64,000 nucleotides of DNA, taken from the NCBI GenBank assembly GCA_012184525.1, contig WOFQ01000039.1:62001-126000 (forward strand), written 5' to 3'. The translations under genes and the position numbers were made by a program. The first letter of the stretch is position 1, and every line of letters begins with the position of its first letter. The DNA comes from Xenoacremonium recifei (lineage: Eukaryota; Ascomycota; Sordariomycetes; Hypocreales; Nectriaceae). Positions 1 to 11,678 of the stretch are shown here, piece by piece. A model generated the notes under the pieces. It made no database searches. It saw only the letters and a list, made by a program, of their open reading frames with translations, and had not been told where the DNA came from.

Positions 1-1
1 T

Positions 2-2803
2 CTGCGAGCCAACTTCACCAATTATATGCGGAACATGTCCAACGATCTTCCGCAAGGTCTCCCTGAGGGCACAATCATTATGTGCGTGAATTCCAACCTG
101 GAACTGGCTTGCAACATCATCGAGAAGCAAGCCGAAGAAAGGGCGGTCCCCGAAATCGAGGAGATGCTCGAACCTGAACTGGAAGCTCGCCGACGACACC
201 GCATCCAGTCCCCCAATGAGCCCTACGTGGATCCCAACTTCAACCGATGGGCTATGGCGATTCCCAACCCTTACAAGCTGTCGCCTAACTTGACCGGCTT
301 GAACCCAGAACAGATGGCCATCTATGAAGATTTCGCGAAGCAGCCTCGCAGCACATCTATTGCCGCTCCCTCCCATGGGCCCTCAGCTTCTGACGCGACT
401 CGATCCATTGCCAATGAGGTCTTGCAGGAGCAACAGTTCCCTGCCATCCCTAACATCCCAACTCCGGCGGAAACCCCAGCGTTGCAACACCTTGGGCCCC
501 AGATGCAACCCTACGGCCCGATGCATGGCGCCAATGCTAACAACATGGCGAATGGACGGGCTCCCGGGTTCCCCATGGATGTTCGTGCTCTCGCTGAGCG
601 TGTGAACAAGCTCCTACAGGAGCTCATCCGAGTGGCTGGCGAAGCTCACGAGGAGCACTTCATCGGCCTCCCCAGGCCTCATCCTGTACTTGACGTTGTC
701 GATGCGCTTGTGCAGTTGATCATCAAGACGTCGCAGAACTCGGAGGAGTTCACGTTTTACGCGGCCGAACAAATCACCTCGCTCCTCTTCCAGGGTCTCG
801 AGGATAACTTGACCCTTGAGAGTCTCACTCATGTGCTTGAAACTCTGAGGAAGATATCTGGCGCGCCCCTGAATGCTCGAGTTCGCTCTACATTCAGCCA
901 GCAGCCAGGTGCAACTTTCCTCAGTCTTCCACTTCTCAGTGCACTGATTCAAACCGACTTGCTCGACTGGAGAAATATCGACTTGGCCATGTCTAAGGCA
1001 TTGGACGCTCGCAAGGACGGTTCTCTCGAGTTCTTGGAGCATATGCTAGATATGTCCATTCTTGCTCACCGACCGATTGCTCTATGGGCCGACCTTGTCC
1101 GAACTCTGGAAGCTTCGTGGGCGTGGATTAACGAAGACGCTGAATCGGCAGTTGGACAGCGGTTGAAGACCAAACTGCTAGGCCCCAACCCCTTCCCACC
1201 TAAAGATGCCGAGGATCAAGATCGAATTAGACAGGATCTGATGGAGTATGTCTTTGAGGAATGGGTTCATCTTTGCAACAACCAGAACGCCTCAGATAAG
1301 GTGACTGGTATTTTCCTGCAGCAGCTGCGGGTGAAGGAAGTGATTCGAAACCGCGACGACTTCTTCCTCTTCGTGCGAATCGCCATCGATATCTCCATCC
1401 ACCGGTTCGAGCAGATTGTGCACTCCGGTGCAGTCGCTGACGCCTACGTGTGGATCGACGGTCTCGCAAAGCTGATCGGTTGTCTCATTAAGATGCAGCC
1501 TGACACGACGGCATCGCGAGCCTCGTTTGTTGACTCGACGCTCACCCTCATCACGTTGGTTCTCAACCATCATGCCGTAAAGCGCGGCGATCGGTTCAAC
1601 CAACGGGTTTTCTTCCGACTCCTCTCGGTGATTCTGCACGAATTCCATGCAGCCTCGGAAATTCTATCTCCTGAAGAGCGAGGCGAAATTTTGGTCAGGG
1701 TGGCGTCCAGATTTGTAGCCTTGGGCCCTGCCCATGTCCCGGCCTTCGTTTACGGCTGGTTGTCACTCATCCAACATCGGGCTTTCCTCCCTGCTCTGCT
1801 TCAGTTGCCCGACGAGGCTGGCTGGAAGCTATTTGCCGACCTTCTGTGCCAACTCCTTGATATTCTTGGAGAGCAGCTGAAGGCGCTAGAGGTGTCCAAT
1901 GTTGCCAAGGAGATTTATCGAGCCACGCTCAAGCTTCTTGTGCTCTTGCAACATGACTTCCCGGAATTTGTTGCCGCCAACCACATGCGACTCTGTGCCA
2001 GCATCCCACCTCACTGCAGCCAGCTTCTTAATACTGTGCTCTCTGCGAACCCACAGCAGAGCCCCAAGGCGCTCGAGTCTGGTTCCAAGCTCGATGGGGA
2101 TGAGTCCAAGGCTAATTCCAAGTTGATTGAGGAAGAGACCAAGATTTTGCAGGATGCGGACCTCCTGACTGTGATCAACCAGGCCCTACAGAGTGGTCCT
2201 TCAGAAGACATTGTGGCCCAAATCGCACATGCCATGACACACAACGGCACAGAGGAGACTATTTTTGGACAGGTCTCAGTCTCCGCCAACACGCAAGTCG
2301 TCGGAGCTGTCATCATTTACGTCGGGCAGCATGCAGCGGATCATTTGTCGCAAGCCGGATCACCAATCAACCTCACAGGAGATGAGAAGGAACTGTCGCT
2401 TCTGTCGCTCCTCGTGCACGAGCTCTCACCTGATGCCCGATACTACATGCTAGCATGTATGATTAACCAGCTGCGATTCCCTAGCGCTCACACGGATTTC
2501 TTCAGCCAGGCGCTGTTGTACATTTTTGGCAAAGATTTGGAGGATCCTGAGGAGACGGAGATCCGCCAGGAACTCACCCGCGTTCTGCTGGAGCGACTGG
2601 TCGGGTTCTGGCCACAGCCATGGGGACTGATGTGCACGATCTTGGAGCTTGTGAAGAATGAGAAGTACATGTTCTTCAAGCTGCCGTTCATCAAGTCCAC
2701 ACCTGAGGTAAGATTGACGACGCTTGGAGTTTTTGAGAAAAGCCATTAACATGAAGTTTAACAGGCTGCTGAGCGATTCGCTTCGGTTCTCCAGAGAGCT
2801 TAA
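2..2803 (+). CDS. NOT1: CCR4-NOT scaffold subunit NOT1, C-terminal part (5' truncated)
   Basis: The reading frame is open from base 2, so the gene starts outside the window. About 914 C-terminal residues are visible. NOT1 is the large scaffold of the CCR4-NOT deadenylase complex, which acts in mRNA decay and translational repression, mainly in the cytoplasm. The first residues (NFTNYMRNMSNDLPQ, then ELACNIIEKQAEERAV) match the conserved central region. The end contains GFWPQPWGL and FFKLPFIKSTPE, the signature of the NOT1 C-terminal domain that binds NOT2/NOT3. The last exon is separated by a 57-bp intron (2708-2764, GTAAGA donor, ATTAAC branch). Splicing gives a final 13-codon exon ending in TAA at 2801-2803; without it the frame would run on to a non-conserved end at 2749. 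The family assignment is secure. The splice is inferred from motifs and frame. Confidence 0.95.
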
Positions 2804-3219
2804 TAGCATTACGAGTAGGATTTCAGGGACTCCAGGGGACGACATGGAGCCATTACTATACATCCGCCAAACAAACACACACACACACATAATATCCCGA
2901 CACAGGCATGCGCCAGCCGTATATGTGTTCTCCCTTCAGCGACCAGTACAGAGCTCGGTCATTAATCACGAAACGGGTTGAAAAGGTTCTTAATTCGGAG
3001 CTTTTGGTGGTTTATAGACATAGGAAGGATGCCTACGGGAGTTGACGACCAGGTTCTGGGGGGAACATGGCGCAACGGACCTTGGGCATGCTGTAATACT
3101 TGTATTGTGTACAATAGGTAGTGACTTTTCCGGGGTCCAATACCAGGCGCATGGTTGATCAGGGGAACTTCAAAAGAGACATACATAAAAATAAGGAGGT
3201 TAACTCTTGGGTCTATTTA
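2804..3219. other. Convergent 3' intergenic region
   Basis: This stretch lies between the converging NOT1 and PhzF-like genes. It holds a short AC dinucleotide run at about 2875-2889. No gene or RNA is seen; it probably carries both 3' UTRs. Confidence 0.6.
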
Positions 3220-4134
3220 TTAGATGGTTACATGGCCGCGCATTACCTGAACAGCGGAGCCGGCGAGGCTCACAGCGTCGATCTTGGAATCTTTAACAGT
3301 GACCTCGACAATAATGTTGCTCTCCCGGCCCAGTTCGACGCCCTGTGTGATTTCATAAACGACCGTGGTCGCGGCACCAGCGGGAGACTGGTTCTGGCGA
3401 TCACGCTGCAGTGACAGGAAGCAAGATAGGGCACAAGCCGCGCTGCCAGTGGCGGGATCCTCGAAGCCAACCTCGAGCATGCGCGAGCGGATGGCCACAA
3501 CAGTCTTAGAGCCTTCCTGGCGCTCACTCTGCGGCACATAGTAGTAGCGCGAAGCGAAGCCCTCCTGCCAGCCCTCGTCGAGCAAGTCGGCGGGCTTCAT
3601 GTCGACAGTAGGCAGGACCAGACGGCCAAGGGCGTCCAGGTCGGGCAGCGGCACAAGCGCAAAGGTCATGCCGAGCACGATGCTGAAGAGCGGCGCAGAG
3701 CTCTCAGCAGCGCGGACAGTGTCATCCGCAGGGGAAAGGTGCCGAGCCGTCAGACACCGCGCATGCTGATGCACGCGCTGCGGGATAGCCGCGCTGATAA
3801 CCCCCGGGCTCGGCTGCGTGAGCGGGATAGGCCCGGCCTTGGTGACGAGCGTCTGAACGTTGGCATCGCCGAGCAGCGAGACGGCGGCGCCGATGGTGGG
3901 GTGGCCGGCGAAGGGGATCTCGGCGGAGGTGATGAAGATGTCGATGCGGCGGACGGAAGGGTCGGTGCCGGGAGGGTGGATGAAGACGGTCTCGGAGAGG
4001 TTAAATTCGCGGGCGAGGGCTTGCTTCTGGGCTTGGGTGGGGGAGAGGCCGGGCGGGATGGTGATGACGGCGAGGGGGTTGCCGGCGTAGCGGGTGGTGG
4101 TGAAGACGTCGAGGGTGGTGAAGGGGAGTTCCAT
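3220..4134 (-). CDS. PhzF family (phenazine biosynthesis-like) isomerase
   Basis: This is a single-exon gene of 304 residues, the usual length for eukaryotic PhzF-like proteins. The fold is a two-domain diaminopimelate-epimerase-like isomerase. Visible signatures are the N-terminal FTTTRYAGNPLAVI, NLSETVFI with the glutamate that acts as catalytic acid/base in PhzF, the substrate loop EIPFAGHPTIGAA, and the C-terminal DPATGSAACAL. The catalytic residues therefore look intact. The physiological substrate of fungal members is generally unknown, and nothing nearby suggests phenazine synthesis. The ATG at 4134 is directly followed by the conserved N-terminus, so the start is well supported. It converges on NOT1 and is transcribed away from the next accessory gene. 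Confidence 0.9.
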   Translation of the reverse strand: MELPFTTLDVFTTTRYAGNPLAVITIPPGLSPTQAQKQALAREFNLSETVFIHPPGTDPSVRRIDIFITSAEIPFAGHPTIGAAVSLLGDANVQTLVTKAGPIPLTQPSPGVISAAIPQRVHQHARCLTARHLSPADDTVRAAESSAPLFSIVLGMTFALVPLPDLDALGRLVLPTVDMKPADLLDEGWQEGFASRYYYVPQSERQEGSKTVVAIRSRMLEVGFEDPATGSAACALSCFLSLQRDRQNQSPAGAATTVVYEITQGVELGRESNIIVEVTVKDSKIDAVSLAGSAVQVMRGHVTI

Positions 4135-4205
4135 GTTGGGTGGCTGTGAGAGGGCTGTGCGAGATGTTGTGATGGTTGGGCTTTGAGCTGTGTGTTAGTT
4201 TGTGT

Positions 4206-4270
4206 TATATATATATATGTGATTGGCTGACTTACTCACTTACTCACTCACTCACTCATGCGTGAGTCAA
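4206..4270. repeat. TA and ACTC microsatellites with a TGAGTCA site, upstream of the PhzF-like gene
   Basis: A TA run (about 4206-4219) is followed by TACTCACT/ACTC repeats (about 4231-4259). A TGAGTCA heptamer follows at 4263-4269, which matches the bZIP (AP-1/CPC1/GCN4-type) core. It sits about 130 bp upstream of the PhzF-like start codon on the minus strand. Regulation through it is only an inference. Confidence 0.4.
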
Positions 4271-4436
4271 TCGTGAGAGGTTCGTTTAGGAAGGAGGCTT
4301 AATAATTAGCGAGCGAACATCATCAGTGGGTCGGGGACATGGGATCTATCCGTCTCAGCCCCTAAAGTAAATATTTGCTACATAATAGAAATAAAGTCAT
4401 CGTCACATATTCATCCTCAAAATTCCCATCTCAGCT

Positions 4437-5741
4437 CTAACTTGACTCTGGACCTCCCTTTTTCACGCCTCCATCCTGCATGGTACTCATATTTGCAGCC
4501 TGGATTCCCTCATCTCGGAGCTGAGCCGCCATATCTCGAGCATTTCTGAATGCAGTAATCCCATTGGTGAATTGCTCGACATCGGACATGCCCCAGAATT
4601 TCACCAAGTTCGTATGATACTCTGGCCGTCCGCCTTCCGTCTGCGGCGCAGCCACATGGTGAGTATTCAACGTAAGAACCGGCGGATTAGGGCTGTAAGT
4701 TGCGGAGAAGGCGCAAACCCTTCCGTTATATTGCGGCTCACGATTGTTGAGGTTCTGCAATGTGTGCATAGCGCGGGCGCCATGTGCCCCATCAAAAGCA
4801 GCTTGTCTCATAACCACTTGTGCATCACCACTTAGACCTTTCGCTTCAAGGAAGAAGTTTGGTGCAACAGGAACTCTGGGGTGTTTCGTTGGAATCACCG
4901 CCTTCATGGCAGGATTTTCCCTGGCATTCTGGTTGATATCGGCCAGACGCGAACCATCAAAGAAGTCCGGCTTAGGGCGCACTGTAGTGTCGTTTGCAAA
5001 TGCTTGATGCTCAGTAAAGAGGACATCCTCTTCATGAGGAATCGTCGTCTTTCCGCACATGATAGGTACGACCTCCCTCATCACATGAGACTCGAAAATT
5101 GTGGCCATGTTCTTTGCCTGAAATTCTTCAAAGTTGCGTTGGTAAGCCCCTGGGACGGATACTGACGGCCTCTCCTCATGCAGCTTTGCTGTAACCGTGC
5201 CCAGATCGGTTGGACTTGATCTCTGGCCGTTCATATACACGCCATTTTGAGCCAGGTGTTGCTCAAAATTGGGGTCATATGCGCTAATGCGCTCTGACGA
5301 ATCGTGTGGTGGCATTTGCTTGTCCGAAGGTAAGATAAGGCTACCAGCCGTCATATCACTCCCACCAGCAAACTGTCCGTGTCACGTATTAGCCGACGCT
5401 TGACTTCATGATGGATAGATGGATCTTACACCCCGAAGATGGCCGAGGTCTGGGCCGCCTTGCCGTGCAAAGCGGGAAATGTTTCTGGTGTTCAGTTGTT
5501 GAGAGACCACTGGCGCGGGGATCCGATAGATGCGATTCCGGCGATCGAGCTCTCGCAAGGCACGCGGTGTAAGAACCACCTTGAAAAGGGTATCCCAGAA
5601 CGCGGGCGAAAAGTTCCTCAATTGTCGTTTCCTATGCTTGTCCTTTCTCTCTACAAGTGCGGAAGAATGAGGAGAAGGAGTTCTGTCTTCGCTTTCTGGT
5701 CGCTGGCTTCCCTCCATGTTATATATCTCCAGGGTGCACAT
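4437..5741 (-). CDS. Fungal PD-(D/E)XK nuclease-like protein
   Basis: There are two exons, 5741-5430 and 5372-4437, joined across a 57-bp intron (5373-5429; GTAAGA donor, GCTAATA branch, ACAG acceptor). The product is 415 residues from the ATG at 5741, or 407 from the ATG at 5717. I recognise a widespread fungus-only family: exon 1 has FSPAFWDTL, LTPRALRELDRRN and GGPDLGHLRG, and exon 2 has KPDFFDG, PNFFLEAKG and GARAMHTLQN. The spacing of an aspartate (KPDFFDG), an E-x-K (LEAKG) and a following glutamine helix (MRQAAFDGA) fits the PD-(D/E)XK nuclease core. Actual nuclease activity is unproven. It is transcribed divergently from the CK1-like kinase, with about 270 bp between them. Which ATG is used is uncertain. 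Confidence 0.75.
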
Positions 5742-6007
5742 AGGAGAAGGTGCTTGACAAGGAAGACGATACGTCTGCGTGAATTCAGGTTTAAAAGAAT
5801 CACTGTATAATATAAAGAGGTTTGAAAGTCGATTTGTAAATCATCTAAGTCCATCCTTGGTTTGCATTGCCCTTTGTTCGTGGCCCTTTGTTCATGACCC
5901 TTTGTTCACGGTTGAGTCAGATGTGGAAATTTGGGACCATACGTTTTCATCACCACCACCAAGTGAATGAATGGCAAGGTCTTTTTTTTTTCATCATCAC
6001 TTTCAAG

Positions 6008-7098
6008 ATGAAGGTACCTATTCCTACAATAAAAGAATCTTGATACCTTGCTAATAAGTGTTAGGATCTTCTCGTCGATAACCGATATCGGATTGGTCAC
6101 AGAGTGGCTCAAGGGGGCTTTAGCCTCGTTTATACGGGTAGGTCTCGGGTCTTATCACAGACTACATATATGCACCAAGCTGATATATCTAGGTCTCGAT
6201 ATTGCAACGAACGAGAATGTCGCGATTAAGCTTACCCACCGCCCTGACGACTACAGGGATGTCTATGATGAGGCAGAAATTTGCAGAGCCTTGTCCGGGG
6301 GCATTGGAATCCCCAAGGTTCGATGGGTTGGGCCCGGAGGCGAATATTACATGATTGTGACCGATCTTCTTGGGCCGTCCCTGGAGGATTTACTTGCATA
6401 TTGCGACAATAGCTTCTCACTCAAGACTGTCCTTCTGATAGCTGTCCAGGCTATTTCGCGTATCGAATTCGTGCATAACAGGGGCTATCTACATCGCGAC
6501 GTTAAGCCAGGGAACTTCCTCCTGGGAACAGGCAAGCAGGGAAACACACTCTATGTCGTCGACTTTGGTATGACGAAGTCCATCTCTCTGGCTGAACATG
6601 ATGAGGGCGGCACTTGCGCGTTTCGTGGAACTCGCCAGTTCGCATCACTGAGAAGTCATCGCGGCCATGGCAAGTAAACGAATAAACAGGCGGAGCTCAT
6701 GCTGACACAAATTAGAACAATCTCGAGCTGACGACTTGGAATCCCTGGGATATTCTCTAGTCTTTTTGTTGAACGGCTCCCTACCGTGGCAGCATCTGGA
6801 CGTCGGACCTGCAAAGGAGCGCCAAGAAAACATCATGGCAATGAAAGAGTCAACATCGGTGGAAAGCCTCTGCGAAGGCCTTCCGCGAGAGTTTGCCACA
6901 TATATCGAGTATACCCGGTCGTTGGGATTTTATGATAAGCCCGATTATGCATATCTTCGGACGCTCTTCCGTCGATTGTTCCTGTCGAGGGCCTATAAGC
7001 ACGATAATATTTTTGACTGGACGATAAAGAGGTTCAAAGAATTGGGTGGCTATGTTGAAGACGGGAAGGTAGTGAAGGGCAAAAACAAAGAAGAGTGA
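6008..7098 (+). CDS. Casein kinase 1-like protein kinase with unusual splicing
   Basis: Four exons are proposed: 6008-6013, 6065-6137, 6193-6669 and 6716-7098, giving 312 residues. Exon 1 is only ATGAAG. After splicing the N-terminus runs DNRYRIGHRVAQGGFSLVYT, a proper kinase glycine loop, followed by NENVAIKL with the ATP-binding lysine. Further motifs are LHRDVKPGNFLLG (catalytic loop), VVDFGMTKSI (DFG) and the CK1-type DDLESLGY and GSLPWQ. The last intron (6670-6715) has a GC-AG border, with donor GCAAGT. Only that donor keeps the frame and restores the conserved EQSRxDD motif; the nearby GTAAAC donor shifts the frame. CK1-type kinases phosphorylate serine/threonine, but the substrate here is unknown. 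Without exons 1-2 the region would look like a kinase lacking its glycine loop. Confidence 0.85.
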
Positions 7099-9797
7099 AG
7101 CAAGTCGGGTTGATGATTTCACTAGACCAGATCTCAGCCACTTACCTGAGGCTCTTATTACGCCAATTTCTTTTTGTTACTATTCAGACCTGTACTTGCA
7201 ACTCAGTCGAGCTAGAGTATTCCATTCATACCCGTCTGTAAGTGTACTGTTCTCAAAGACTGTCGATCTAGTCATGTTGTATTGGAGCGTTGCCTCATCT
7301 TCACCTTGACAGCTCCGTGTCTATCACTTGTCTTTACGTCATGGTCTGCTGCTTAGACCGAGATCGTCGGCGTTCGTCTCCCATCTAAGAGGTGACACTG
7401 ATCGATCGTACATACAAGCTGACGTCGACGCCGGAGATGTAGTATGAGAGCTTGAGAGCTATCTCCTCTACAGACAGCTCTGTCGTAGCTCCTCGAGAAT
7501 GATCTCACTTACACCATCTAGACCCCTTGCGTTCCTCGGCTAGATATGGCAACGTCACGGAAAGGGGTTGCGCGACAGCTCCACCGCGATGGGAAAATGG
7601 GTCAAAGATGGAGAAGACATTATTAGAGCCGATTGACTGGGACGCTTGGTGTGATTTCATCGTGTGACTTGGGTACGTATACGGAAAAGCCGCTGAAGCT
7701 GTACGGGTCGGAGCCGACAAGAAAATATTGTGATTTCATCTGTTTGGGCTTAGTTGGTGTAGAGCTCCGACAGCCTCCATCATCTGCTTCACGTAGCTCC
7801 CCCTCCTTACTACTTGTACAGTACTCACATTACCTTTCACCTACCCTACATGAGAGCATTCAGGAAATAATCAGTGCAACGTGTCTTGTGTCGGAAACGG
7901 TTGTACCATATTCATCATCTACTGTGTATGCTTAATTTCTTTGGTAAAAATTTGCATCGATTGAGTGATGAAAAGTCTTTACTCGGAGATGCAGGGTGTA
8001 GCAAGCCTCAATGCGCACCGTTTGCATGCGCGACCAACGAGCACATGTAAACGGGGCCAAGCGATCACGCGAGGCTGCAGACAAGCGATGAGACCCAACT
8101 ACGTACATCTATCCGGGGCAACTGTTTGTTTTGGCTTCCCTGATACTCAACCGCAGGGGAAGCGGAAGGCGAGTGGCGTGCAATCAAGGGTAACTAAGAC
8201 ATGTTGTGTCTGAGCGTTGCTTCATCTTCACCCTCCTCAGCCGAAGGAATGAGCAATGAGGGGAACCCTGGACGTATCAGGAGATGGGCATATAAATGGA
8301 AAAAGCAAACACGGCTATTGGTAGATCCAGACCTCGGAGCTGGAGCACCCTGAAAGCGGAAATGGGAGAGGGAATTAACGCTGCGGACTCCAGAAAAAAA
8401 GGAAAACCGTCCCAGGTCAGCCGTCTCCATGGGTGACGAGGAAGGGCGGCGGATCCGAGGCGAGACGCTGATGAACACCATCTCGGGACGGGAGCCAGCC
8501 AGCGCCAGAGTGAGCCAGAGAGAAAGCGGACAGGACAGGACAGGGATGAGGCATCGATCAGCACATCTCAGAGCCAGGCAAGGGAGGCGCCGGCCTCTCA
8601 TGTGTAAGAGAAGTTACGGGCAGTGGGCCCAGGGGTCCAATGCTGGGAGTTATCTTTTAGGTAAGGAGAAATCGCAGCGCAGCGGGTGAGGCGGAGGGTC
8701 TGAGGGTCTGGAAGTCTGGAATGCGCCGGGCAGAACAGAAAACCAAGCCCAAACCTCACGAGGGCCAGCAGCCGTCCGTCATCCATGCCTCGAACGGAAT
8801 AGAGAGAAAGGCCCGACAGGCGGAGGGGCGCATCGCCAAATTTTCTCTGGGCCTTCTGGCGCGCGCTGCTGCGCTGCGGGATGCAGGAGCAAGATTTAGT
8901 GCCAGACTGGAAGCGTCCGTGTAAGTGCGCAAGGGTACCTGCGCGCGGCCGAGGCGAGGGTACCGGCTGCAGCGAAAAGAGCGGTCACAGGGACGGGCGG
9001 CTGGGGGCGCCGCAAGTACTTCTTAATTTTTTTGATCGATTTTTTTCCCTCTCGACTCTAGTGGAGTCTGCAGATGCATGGGATGGGTGGGGCCAAGCGA
9101 GGCCCCCACTGACGTTAGGCCCCCCACTTCCGGCACCCATGCTCGCGCGCCCCAGCCAATGGGAGCCGGGGGAAACGAAAAAAAAAAGTTCGAGCTCTCG
9201 TGCTCCTGCCTGCCTGCCAACGTTGCCTGAGGTGAGGTGAGGTTGGGTGAGTGAGTCCTGAGCTGTGTGTCTCTGATGGTGTGTGTGTGACCCCGTCCGT
9301 CGAAGCATGCAGGCAAGAAGCAGGCAGGCCCCAGTCCGTGCCTCCTGCCTTGCCATCCATCCAAGCCTTGCCGCCATCGCCGCCCACCTGCCCGGGACCC
9401 TGTCAAGTCAAGCCCAGTCGCTCCTGCCCGCCCCAGCCTGCTGGTGCTTGCTCTTGCTCCGTGTAAATCGCAGACCGCTTTCCTCTCTCTCACTCCCGAC
9501 TGCGCCCGAATCCCATCTCCCATCCATCTCCCCCCCCAAACCCAACATTCATCCCCCCTTCCATTGTATTTGCGCTTTGGAATATCCTCACCGGCTCCTT
9601 GATCGCATTACTCCCCTCGAACCTTTCCGATACTTTGCGAACAGCATCTTCAACGACGGCTCTCCCCCCTGTCCGCCCCGACCCGCCGCCTCCCTCGATG
9701 GAAGGTCAGCCTCGTTTTCGCAATTAGAATACAAACACCCCAACCATCCTTAATTCGCATCTTCACCCACCGCTTCGTTGGAAATACCGAGTTCATC
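7099..9797. other. 2.7-kb region without a convincing gene
   Basis: Only short, unconserved frames occur here. An imperfect direct repeat of about 33 bp is present near 7275-7307 and 8201-8233. The part from about 8900 is GC-rich and then strongly pyrimidine-rich (9280-9790), and looks like the promoter and long 5' leader of the GDS1-like gene. I see no RNA gene. Confidence 0.55.
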
Positions 9798-11049
9798 ATG
9801 CCTTACAATACGCGCCGCAAGTCGCTTTCGCTTCCGAGCTTGGGCATCCACGTTCCCATGACACACGCAGCTCGTGCTGCTGCTGCTGCCGCCGCCGCCC
9901 ACGCCGCTGTCTCATCGAAGAAGGACTCTCGACCAGCCTCCTCCGCAGCCTCAATGTCGCCTCCGGTTTCTGGCTCCGAACATGTCGACTCGCACTCCAG
10001 CAAACGACAGAAGCGATCGCATGCCGCCGACTCGGCCGTCCTCGACCAGACGCCTCCCCCATCGCCCGGACCCGAGTCCAGCACCGACATGCCCGATGCC
10101 GAGGAAGCTCAGAAGATCGACTTTGACCAGATCAACGACGACATCGTCGAGGCCGTCATCGTTCAGCTACAGACGACTGGAAACCGCCCTCACCTGGTCA
10201 AGGAGCTCGCCACCGTTTTGGCCCAGCGCCTTACTTCAGTTCAACAGTGAGTTTGCCCCCCGGCTGCCTGTCCATGACCCTGAGACTAATAAGCGCTCTC
10301 ACAGCTCCGCCAACCCCTGCGCCATCATCTCCTCACGCCTGGCTGCGTACTTGAAGCGCTCCTGCTGGAGTGCCTTGGCTCCTTGCCCTCTTGCGAAGGA
10401 GCTCGAGGCGGTCCATCCTCGCAGAACCTACTTCTTCCTCACAACCTGCCCGCGCCAGCCCCTTCCTGAACCCAATTCCAGCGCCTCGTTCCCGGGCCGC
10501 CAATCCGACATCACCCCCTCCGTCTCCCTCACCGACGACTCGACCTCGGACGAGGCCGACGAGGCGCGACGTCGCGAGCTGAGCCCATCCCCCGAGGTCG
10601 ACCTGTCGCCCGAGTTCGAGGACGGCGAGGACGACTTCTCAATGCCCATCACTCCCATTGGTTCCCTCCCCAGCCATCGCCCTCTCCGAGCCGCACACCG
10701 CCGGGACCACCGCCACAACCCGCCCCAATTGGAGAGGGACGAGCGGGAGTTCACCCAGACCGCTGACGTGCTCCAAAAACGCAAATTCCAGGAGGAGGCG
10801 CCCGTCATCGACGCTGCCGACCGCTACAATACTATGGAGTATTACCACCGCGACGACGTCTGGTTCAACGACAGCCTCCTCACCAGCCCGGCCATGCAAC
10901 CCAGCGTTACCATTCCCAGCGCCGTGCAGGCTGCGCGCAAGGAGGACGAGGCCGATAGCTGGGCTAAGCTGAACAAGCTACTAGAGTGGGACAAGACGGC
11001 CGAGAGCATCGAGATCGACGAGCTGGATGGCCTTTTCGAATCGTACTAA
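9798..11049 (+). CDS. GDS1-type winged-helix nuclear protein
   Basis: There are two exons, 9798-10246 and 10305-11049, with a 58-bp intron (GTGAGT donor, ACTAATA branch, CACAG acceptor); the product is 397 residues. The N-terminus has an Ala/Ser-rich low-complexity part with basic residues, followed by INDDIVEAVIVQLQTTGNRP. Across the splice comes ANPCAIISSRLAAYLKR, then PCPLAKEL and HPRRTYFFLTT. This is the winged-helix domain of the yeast GDS1 family. The C-terminal half is acidic and disordered, with a conserved-looking tail (LNKLLEWDKTAESIEIDELDGLF) given here only as a description of its position near the stop. The family is linked to nuclear regulation in yeast; its targets here are unknown. 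The ATG at 9798 follows a long CT-rich leader typical of fungal regulators. Confidence 0.85.
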
Positions 11050-11678
11050 ACCAAACGATGCATCACTTATCACATGCCTTTCGCACCGGTGCGAAAGTGA
11101 GGGGGCGGCGCAAACGAGTCATTCGGGGGAAGGGGATGGAGATCAGCTACGCTACGCGCACGACGACCGCGATGAAAGACGGCCAACCGATTATGTCACC
11201 AGCATTTACTACCTCTGCATGGCGTGGACGATAATATTTCCTTGTAGATTTTTCTGTACATATAGATCCGGGGCTATTGAGCCTGATCTGGTCGGTTTTT
11301 TGGGGGATTGGGCTTTGGTGTACGGAGTTTACCTGCCTGAGTGATGGCTTGATTTGGGTTGGTTTTTTGACTTTTATCACTTATCTGGTTGGGGAGGGGC
11401 GCCGCGAGGACATCAAAAGGAGCGACGACGACGACATACCACTCAGCTTGAAGCTTATCATTCCTCCAATCGTTTTAATATTGTACATAGCTCGCACGCT
11501 ATGGAAATACAGATTCCATCTCCGCTTACAAACAAACAATCATCGTCTTCTCATCATATGGTACATACGTGGTGATCGCCCTCCGCCCGTCTAAGTGTAC
11601 ATGCCGGAACCGTCTAAGTCCTTGACCCATCCAAGCTCCCAACCATCTAAACCTTGAGCCCTCTAGCTAACTTACCGT
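11050..11678. other. Convergent 3' intergenic region
   Basis: This lies between the converging GDS1-like and methyltransferase genes. It is moderately AT-rich, with short unconserved frames only, and probably holds both 3' UTRs. Confidence 0.55.
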
